The translations under genes were made by a program, and so were the position numbers. This document shows positions 21,931 through 28,478 of a DNA stretch of 28,478 bases, in pieces. Under the pieces are notes generated by a model that was not told where the DNA came from, made no database searches, and was given only the letters and a program-made list of their open reading frames with translations. The DNA is from Purshia tridentata (Eukaryota; Streptophyta; Magnoliopsida; Rosales; Rosaceae), in the NCBI GenBank assembly GCA_003254885.1, contig QANT01004238.1, forward strand, positions 1 to 28,478. The letters are read 5' to 3'. Each line of letters starts with the position of its first letter. Position 1 is the first letter of the stretch.

Positions 21931-24011
21931 TCATCCAATGAGGGAGATGCCTTGGATTATCAATGCATCAGCAAGAACTTGATTAGCAGCTTCAGATGGA
22001 TGGACACTATCCCAGAACACATACTGAGTCGCATTAGAACACGTTCCTATCGACCTTGGATTGCACAGCAACGATGTTGTCTCTACAGTCCCTGTACCAC
22101 AGCAACCTCTCCTTGCTTCTGCGAAGCCTACAAAATGATTACAGACAATTAGACAAATATAGTTAGCTTTCCATGCTTTGCTAGGCTACTGGGTTGAAAA
22201 CTCAGTTCATTACCGTAATTTGATGGAGATTTCACAACATCATAGAGAGGCTTGAAAATGTCAAAGATGACGATTTTAAGACCAGGAAGTTGCTTTTGGA
22301 GATTTCCTGCAGCGGAGCTTATCTTCTTATTAAATGCTAGGGCATCATTGTTGATTCTAGAGACGCACCCTGTCTCATGGGCACCAAACAAGGTGATTGC
22401 AGCCGGAAGGCAACCCAATGGGGGGAGTGAGGTCACTCCAAGTTTCCTGGCTCCCGAGCCATACAAATCCTAGTTTTCAAGCAAAGCAGCAAATTGAGAA
22501 CTTTAGTTTCAGTCTGAAGTACTATTAAGTTTGAGCATCTAACCCAACACCATTAGCAATATGAAGATACCTTAACGAAGCTTTGGAATGCACCAACAAG
22601 GGAGGAGGAATACTGGTCAGGAGTCAAGACTCTGTAAATCAAAGGATTGACATAGTAGTTCTGAAGAAAGTCACTGCTGCCGGCACTCAGTAAATACAGT
22701 GAGTCCTTGATGATGGATGCTGCTTTCTTACTACCTGCTACCTTGGTTAGCTTACTCTGGTATTCCTTGAAGTATTGTAGCTGCTGGGGCAATGAGATCG
22801 CATGCTGCCACACAAGTTCAATTGTATGAAACATATGGTATTGGCATATATGTGTACTTAGACCATCACAAATAAGATAATTTTTACATTCGTGGTTGCT
22901 GCTCTTTCGTCATAACCAGATGCAGCTGAAGCGAAGTTAGCTCCGAGAAGAAGGTTCTTCCCTGATGCCTGTGGGCTAAGATATGCCGGTGGATAAGTCT
23001 TGAATCCCAGAGTATCAGCTGCATAAAGAAATTCAGATTATGTTTTCAAAAGTCAATTGAAATGCTCAAATATTTTAATAGACATAGGTAAGACCTACAT
23101 ATACAAGTGAGTTCCATCTTTATTGGAAACACAGTCCTAAATGTGGTATAAATAGTTTTACTGTATTCTAATGAACTACTAATCCCAAAGAGTAAGGCTA
23201 AAGGGACCAAATTTTTTGACCACATTAGTAGAGCACGCAATTGATATGTACTTACTACATCAATTATTAGGATGAACTGTTACTTCAGGGTTTAGGACAC
23301 TCTAAACCCTTAATTAACACTTCACATGATGTGGTCATTTAATTTAGTAAGACAATGTGATCCCTCAATGCAGCACAAGTTTAAGGTGCCCATTTTCGTA
23401 ATCACTTTTCGTTTGGCTTTGGGAAGATACAAATGGCAAGAAATCTACTTTTTCTTTGCTTTCAGCGATTACAGAAAGAAATATACTTCCAAAATGCTGC
23501 AGAAAAGTTTCAGCTGCATAAAGAAGTTAATTATGTTCTGAAACTGGTATCTATAATAAAAATATCATTAATTTGACTACCAATTTAAGCTCTCAGTTCT
23601 ATAACTAATCCCATGTCCAGCTCAAAAGGTATCCATTCTGCTAAAAGAAGTACTTTTACTTTTAATGCTTGAAGAAGCAATTTTATACACCAGAACTAGG
23701 CTTTTGAACATTCTAAAAAATGAGAAAAGGCTTTTGAAGCCAAAGCTAATTTTCTACTTACCAGTGATGTCAGTGGCCAGTTTCCCATTGCAAAACCTCC
23801 CTGTAGGTTGGTGATTGACAAAGTCCCTTCCGTATGGAGGGTAGTTAGCCCTGAAAATAGTTGGGAGGTAGTCATTGTTCCCCACATCTACTGCAGAGTC
23901 CCCAAATGTGAAGATGGCTGGAACAAGAGTGGTTGATTCTTGTGCATTGCTACCACTTACAAATGCATATGCAAAAACCAGAGCCAAGGTTGCTCTCAAG
24001 TGCATACCCAT
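21931..24011 (-). CDS. GDSL esterase/lipase, secreted
   Basis: Plant GDSL/SGNH hydrolase acting on ester substrates, probably extracellular. Five exons (high to low): 24011-23762, 23018-22888, 22804-22571, 22469-22214, 22127-21931; all GT-AG, open frame of 355 residues, normal for the family. A signal peptide covers residues 1-23 (hydrophobic core, SGSNA then QES). Block I is FTFGDSAVDVGNN with nucleophile Ser39, block II GANFASAASG, block III GSSD (169-172), and block V DSVHP with Asp330 and His333. Block III has Ser where many members have Asn; I recall this GSSDF form in the Arabidopsis AT5G03810/AT3G53100 group, so activity is not excluded. An upstream in-frame TTG codon extends the open frame but is not a plant start, so the ATG at 24011 is used. 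Natural substrate unknown. Confidence 0.93.
23287..23310. repeat. Short hairpin with telomere-like arms in GDSL intron 1
   Basis: An 8-bp perfect stem, agggttta and taaaccct, surrounds an 8-base loop (ggacactc). The arms resemble the plant telomere repeat unit/telo-box, but only one unit is present per arm. It is probably a chance structure in the 743-bp first intron. Confidence 0.5.
23505..23547 (-). repeat. Diverged copy of the exon-2 splice acceptor inside GDSL intron 1
   Basis: The minus-strand sequence at 23547-23505 (ending ttctttatgcag then ctgaaact) closely resembles the true acceptor of exon 2 at about 23050-23010 (ttctttatgcag then ctgatact). The copies are about 495 bp apart. The copied part includes the upstream aacataat stretch. 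No coding sequence of exon 2 beyond a few bases is recognisable after the upstream copy. Confidence 0.65.
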
Positions 24012-24051
24012 TTTCAAAAATGATTTTGCTTTCAAGATTTGGGTGTGAATT

Positions 24052-24070
24052 GGACCTTATAAGGGCACTG
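24052..24070 (-). promoter_or_regulatory. Possible TATA box of the GDSL gene
   Basis: The palindromic string cttataag (24057-24064) lies about 46-53 bases upstream of the GDSL ATG on the minus strand. This spacing would give a leader of only about 15-20 bases, short but possible. Assignment is by consensus only. Confidence 0.3.
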
Positions 24071-25990
24071 AAAATGACCCATTTGAAGTTTCTTCTTGAA
24101 GAGGGAAGGTGGAGTTTGTTTTGGCCATTAAATGAGAGTTCCATTGGTTTTACTTGCATTAAAAATATGCAGCTTGGATTATAAATGAGCTTGTTTGTCT
24201 TGTTTTTCACTTATGTTATTGTAAATAAATTTACAGACAAAAAACAATAATTTCTTCTTTTGCTCTTCTTAAATAGGGGGGGTCTGGTAGTTGAGAGGAT
24301 AGTGGGTGGTGTCATTATGAGTTAAAGCCATGTCAAAGTTGCATGTGATGGAGTTATTTTGGTGGTTCTGAAAACCAGCTAATTTGGCAAACAGGTTGGA
24401 AAGTCAAGTATGGCAGGTCTGGCCCAATTAGCCAGCTGAAACCAATTGGAAAATTAATGTTGAAAACACCATCTATTTGCTTCCCTATTTAAAGCTTGGT
24501 TTACAAAAACATAAAACAAATACAATTAGTCCAGTAGAAGAAAGGGAAATCAAAAAATTACAATTAGCTTCCAAATCCGAAAGAAACTACTTTCTTACAG
24601 GTATATTCAATGTGTCATATATTGATATTTTATAATGTGACTTTACATGAAATTATCGAAACATACAATAAGTGTATGCACCGATTACTTAATTGAAAGT
24701 TTACTACTCAAACCTAACGACAATCTGGGACAGCATAATGCTTCAACTGCACAGACATTGAGAATCATAAATAGAACTCTTTATGTCATAGATTATTAGT
24801 TGGAATAGCTCTCTTATGCTATTAATGTATTGAGAGCTACAATGGAAATGGGGTCCATGCATGGTCATAATCCAAGGTCAGGATCTCCAATAAATCAAAT
24901 GGGTACCTGTGGCTACCAAACTTCGCCAGCTCTTTTCTCTTTGGTAGAGACTGTAAACTATGCCAGCACACGTTCATGTGCATGCATGTATTGAGGTTTT
25001 TGAAACTTAAATGATATCAACCAGAGAAGTGAGAACCTCTTTTAGGTAAGAAACATCGATCACACTAAATTAGGGAAAAATTTAAGAAAGGCACTTTAGA
25101 TATTTAAAAAATTTTCTTGTATTTTGGATATTTTATGATAAATTTTAAGGAATGGGATTCTAGGAACCTCATACCTATTTCATGAAAGAAGGTTGTTTGT
25201 TAGAAATCCATGAAATGCACATTCATGTGTGTGGAAATATGGAAATTGAAATTAGTGTTACCGAGATATATAGCAACAAAATTTTAGGGGAAAGTAGTAA
25301 CCAACTTTCTTTGTTTTAATTATAGTTTGTTGGGGAGTATAAATTATATGCTGCGTTCTGGTCCAGAGAAGGCAGGTTAATTGAAATTGGGATGTACTCC
25401 TTGAGATTGTTATGTGGAGAGTAACGCACATTCTTCATATAAGTAAACCTTAATTTTCTTTTATGCATGCACTTGTTCTAGTGATTATATTTTCAGCTCT
25501 AAAATTGTCAAACAAAGTAGGAGCCACTATTACGTTTACTTAATGAAGATTAAGGTTGTTAAAGGTTTATTGCTTTGTGAATTTGGTTATTGTTAGAAAC
25601 ATAATGTTGGATGGGCCGGATGGGAATGAGTGCATATTATATGGGTTCGTGGCTTTATTTGATAAAGATAAAATAGTATTAGCAACCCATACCATACATA
25701 TGGGAATGGTCTTATAAGCCCATTATATTTATTTCTCTCATCACGTAATTTTAACATGATGATGATTGATGCTTAAACTAAATAGGACCATCTCATAGAA
25801 GATTGTCTCGATCTACATAATACAATATCTATTACAAGAAGATTGTATATATATTAAGACCTTAAACCCTGCAGGATTATAACATGTGCAAACCTGCAGG
25901 ATTGAAATATAGTACATCCCAATTCCCAATATATATATCAAAGGTCGATAAGTACTACTACCTAACTGAGGGACACATCATAGTGATTGG
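24071..25990. other. AT-rich intergenic DNA upstream of the GDSL gene
   Basis: No gene is seen. The near part should hold the GDSL promoter. Further out are tgcatgcatg-type strings (24980-24990), a GC-richer bit around 25609-25650 that could be repeat debris, and a pair of ctgcaggatt direct repeats (25870 and 25903 region). None can be assigned with confidence. Confidence 0.5.
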
Positions 25991-25993
25991 ATT

Positions 25994-26385
25994 CTAAGAC
26001 ATCATCTCAATGAAACTTCCTGATTCACTTTCATTACCATTCTGCCTAGTTCAAGTCAGTTCTGTTGCCAAACACTCCTTCAAGTGCACCGGCCACTACT
26101 TGACTCATATATGATTGGCCTTTTGTTGGCACTTGTAGATACACATGCCATTGCTATTTCTACTGCTTTCCACACATAATATTGAAACTTCAACAATGGT
26201 TAGATGTCTCCTTTTGGAAGAATCAACCCGTTTACTAATGTGAATTCTCTCATGTTTGTATGAAAAAACAGCTCAACCTGTATGTACAATCCCAAAGCTA
26301 TAAACATCACTTTTCTCATTTGTCATTTAACCTGTTAATTTGATAGTTGTACCTTCAAGCCAACTATGCAACTCAAGTCATATAT
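25994..26385 (-). pseudogene. LRR receptor-like kinase pseudogene, 3' kinase-domain remnant
   Basis: Conceptual minus-strand reading gives kinase pieces in the right order. First is a decayed activation-segment end (YQINRLNDK, near 26350-26320). Then EKSDVYSFGIV (26317-26285, subdomain IX), WKAVEIAMACVSTSANKRP (26172 down to about 26116), SQVVA (near 26106-26091), and a tail beginning LKECLATEL and ending SFIEMMS with TAG at 25996-25994. Between them the frame shifts, stops occur, and the usual LLEL/ITG region is lost. This is the order and wording of plant LRR-RLKs, probably the malectin-like LRR-I group. The rest of the kinase and the ectodomain are absent. A hydrophobic stretch on the same strand (about 26520-26440) might be a transmembrane remnant, but that is weak. 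The copia element begins a few hundred bases upstream of it. Confidence 0.8.
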
Positions 26386-26590
26386 TCTGAAAAGAATTTG
26401 CTAAAATATCCATTTATAGTTACTTCATTTTTTTTCATTTCTTAATATCAACAATATTTTGAAGAACAACAGCAATGGATAAAGTATAACAATAACACTA
26501 GAGGAACCAAAAGTTTTCCCAAATTTTGGTCACCAAAACTTGAAAATAATTAAATGAAAGTCAGAGTGACCTTTGATATAAATAATAGAA

Positions 26591-26893
26591 TGTTAATGTC
26601 CTTTATGTCCTTACTGTTATGTTTTCTAATATTTTTCATTTAGGATAATCTAGTCATTTTGTATAGAACTTGATGAAAGGCTGTGGTAAATCCACATCAC
26701 CCTTGATGTAAGAAATCAGGTTCTTTAGGTTATCTTTCTTTTCTTTTTTCAAGGTGATGTAAGAACAATATATCTGAGTTAGTGAGGTGAGCCGCAGCAG
26801 CCACACTCTCAACCAGGTTTCAATCTTTCTCCCATTAATCCAAATCTATTTATCTTAGCTACACAACCTTGTGTCAAATCCTTTGAAATTCCA
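26591..26893 (+). repeat. Probable 5' LTR of the copia element
   Basis: The 3' end is set by CA at 26892-26893, three bases before the primer-binding site. The 5' end is my guess at TGTTAATG (26591), giving about 303 bp with TG...CA ends. The length suits copia LTRs, but no clear terminal inverted repeat beyond the dinucleotides and no target-site duplication can be tested here. Confidence 0.35.
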
Positions 26894-26896
26894 AGT

Positions 26897-26908
26897 TGGT
26901 ATCAGAGC
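26897..26908 (+). other. Primer-binding site for initiator tRNA-Met
   Basis: tggtatcagagc is the exact 12-base complement of the 3' end of plant initiator tRNA-Met. It is the standard minus-strand priming site of Ty1/copia elements, placed directly after the 5' LTR. Confidence 0.92.
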
Positions 26909-26989
26909 ATTGGTTGATTTGTGAGTGGGCGTGAGTGAATCAAACCATTTTTTCAGAAAATCTAGATCTGAAAGTTTGGTATTTCTTCA

Positions 26990-28478
26990 ATGGCTGTCAC
27001 GAACAATGATAGGCTCTCAGCTCCGGTCTTCGATGGAGACAACTACGACTATTGGCGAGTCAAGATGAGAACACTCTTCATTTCTCACGGGCTCTGGAAG
27101 TATGTTAGTGTGGGATTCGAAGAACCAGAAGATGAAAAAATGCTAACAAATGTAGAGAGGAACCAGCTAGAAGACAACATCAAGAAGGATGCTAAGGCAC
27201 TGCATCTGATTCAGCTAGGTCTCTCTGAGGAGATTTTTCCTCGAATCTGCAATGAAACCAAAGCCAAAGACGCATGGGAAGTGCTTGAGAAAGAATACAG
27301 AGGTGCAGATAAGGCACGCACAGTTAAGCTTTAGTCTCTAAGGAGGGATTTTGAATATGCTAGGATAAGGGATGATGAACTACTCAAGGACTATTTCACT
27401 AGGCTCACAGACTTGATAAATCAGATGAAGGCATATGGAGAGATCATAACTGATAGGAGAACAGTTGAGAAAATTTTGATAAGTCTGCCTCAAAAATATG
27501 ACTCAATTGTGAATGTTATTGAGGAGACAAAAGATCTGGATACCCTGACCATTCAAGAGCTAAAAGGGTCAATAAAAGCCTTTGATCAGAGACTTGATAG
27601 ACACGCTGAGTACTCTGTTGAAAGTGCATTTCAGTCTTTAAATATGAGTCCTAGAACTAGTTCACCGCAATCTCCCAATCTGCAAAATAAGATGAACTCT
27701 CCTAAGGCTAGTAGCAACTGGAAACAGAAGGGAAAGAAATGGAATGCATTTGACAAGAAGAACAATCATAATTCTTTTGTCAAAGGCAGTAACAACAATC
27801 AATCGGGTTCAAGTAGCTCTCAAGGGAAATGCAGTATATGTGGGAGAAAAAGTCACACTGAAGACACTTGTTGGTTTAAAGGAAAGTCTAAGTGTTATGG
27901 TTGTGGTAAATTTGGCCATCTGCAAAAGGATTGTAGATTGAAAAACAATCAGCAAGCAAATTTTACTGAAGAAGTGCAAGGTGAGGGTAGCTTGTTCTTT
28001 GCTTGTTTAGCAGCTACAACAGAAAAGAAGACAAGTGATGTATGGTTTTTGGATAGTGGTTGCAGTAATCATATGATTGGAAATCAGAAATTGTTTCTCA
28101 ACATTGACAACTCACATGTCTCTCAAGTTAAAATGGGAAATGGTGAGTTAGTAAAGCCACAAGGAAAAGGAGTCATTGCAGTTGAAACAAAGAAGGGAAG
28201 AAAAACCATAAATGATGTGATGTTAGTACCTGATTTACAGCAGAACCTGCTTAGTGTTGGTCAGCTAATGGAGAATGGCTACTTGATTTATTTTGAAGGA
28301 AATATATGTGTTATATATGAGAAGAGTGATAGAAATCAGCCAGTTGCAAAAGTAAAAATGGAGAGAAATAGAAGCTTTCCAATCANAAAAATGGAGAGAA
28401 ATAGAAGCTTTCCAATCATCTTCAAGTATCCTACTTCAATTGTCTTAAAGATGGATGTGCTTGAATCTTCATGGTTGT
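26990..28478 (+). pseudogene. Copia gag-pol, interrupted by a stop codon and partial at the window end
   Basis: ATG at 26990 opens a copia gag (DUF4219/UBN2-type N-terminus with PVFDGDNYDYW). After 114 codons the frame meets TAG at 27332-27334. The same frame is then open to the window end. It encodes the rest of gag, two zinc knuckles (C-x2-C-x4-H-x4-C at 27830-27871 and 27893-27934), a protease active site DSG (28052-28060, within WFLDSGCSNHM) and pre-integrase sequence. Homologous gags usually have Gln at the stop position, so a single C-to-T change is the likely cause. A 33-bp duplication with one N lies at 28354-28418 and keeps the frame. No intact protein longer than the 114-residue gag start is predicted from the first ATG. 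Confidence 0.88.
28354..28418 (+). repeat. Tandem 32-base copies flanking a single N
   Basis: Identical 32-base copies at 28354-28385 and 28387-28418 (aaaaatggagagaaat ... tccaatca) are separated by the only N of the window at 28386. The period is 33 bases. The base before copy one (28353) and the base after copy two (28419) are both t, which suggests what N may be. This is the pattern of a misjoined overlap or unresolved assembly gap rather than biology. Confidence 0.85.

Larger units (their letters stand above)
26591..28478 (+). mobile_element. Ty1/copia LTR retrotransposon, 5' part, runs off the window
   Basis: Ordered copia features are seen: a probable 5' LTR, a Met-initiator tRNA primer-binding site (26897-26908), a gag start at 26990, two CCHC zinc knuckles, an aspartic protease motif, and the start of the pre-integrase region at the window end. 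Integrase, reverse transcriptase, RNase H and the 3' LTR lie outside. The copy carries an in-frame stop in gag, so it is probably unable to move on its own. The 5' limit is uncertain because no second LTR is available for comparison. Confidence 0.85.

Noticed and set aside
23287..23310. Telomere-like arms as an interstitial telomeric repeat
   Set aside because: Only one repeat unit per arm, arranged as a small hairpin; real interstitial telomeric tracts have several units.
23046..23541. Open frames on both strands within GDSL intron 1
   Set aside because: They lie wholly in the intron and resemble no protein.
24012..24035. A longer N-terminus for the GDSL protein beginning at 24035
   Set aside because: The codon is TTG. 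The ATG at 24011 gives a normal signal peptide.
1..28478. A novel defence system, gene cluster or CRISPR-like array
   Set aside because: The intact genes are four well-known, functionally unrelated plant families, and no regularly spaced repeats or unexplained conserved gene sets are present.

Overview
The window is nuclear DNA from a plant, most likely a eudicot. The evidence is AT-rich intergenic DNA, multi-exon genes with short GT-AG introns, plant-type gene families and a Ty1/copia retrotransposon. I cannot name the species from the sequence. There is no bacterial-style operon, CRISPR array or phage module.

Layout from left to right: (1) A 13-exon ATP-dependent 6-phosphofructokinase gene (PFK3/PFK7 type, glycolysis) lies on the + strand at 821-4849. 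(2) Tail to tail with it, a 15-exon organellar RadA/Sms-type recombination helicase gene lies on the - strand at 5282-12304. One of its introns uses a GC donor. (3) About 4.9 kb of AT-rich intergenic DNA follows, with a 131-bp tandem duplication near 14.4-14.65 kb. (4) A CHUP1-related coiled-coil membrane protein gene lies on the + strand at 17241-20121, with two short upstream ORFs just before its start. (5) A convergent gap of about 1.8 kb at 20122-21930 holds a decayed tRNA-Lys(CTT)-like sequence and a 16-bp perfect inverted repeat. (6) A 5-exon GDSL esterase/lipase gene lies on the - strand at 21931-24011. (7) After AT-rich DNA comes the 3' remnant of a leucine-rich-repeat receptor-kinase gene (- strand, 25994-26385). 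(8) Beside it is a broken Ty1/copia element on the + strand, running off the window end. It has a Met-initiator primer-binding site, gag with an in-frame stop, two zinc knuckles, a protease motif, and a 33-bp duplication around the only N in the window.

The four intact genes are unrelated housekeeping or structural functions: cytosolic glycolysis, organelle DNA recombination, a probable organelle-membrane/cytoskeleton coiled-coil protein, and a secreted lipid hydrolase. Nothing suggests that they form a pathway or cluster. All exon boundaries were worked out by hand from reading frame, family resemblance and splice consensus, and each assembled CDS stays in frame from start to stop. I did not find a previously undescribed system. 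The points most worth a second look are the GC-AG intron, the receptor-kinase relic, the fold-back sequence at 21.15-21.28 kb, the paired upstream ORFs, and the suspicious duplication around the N.
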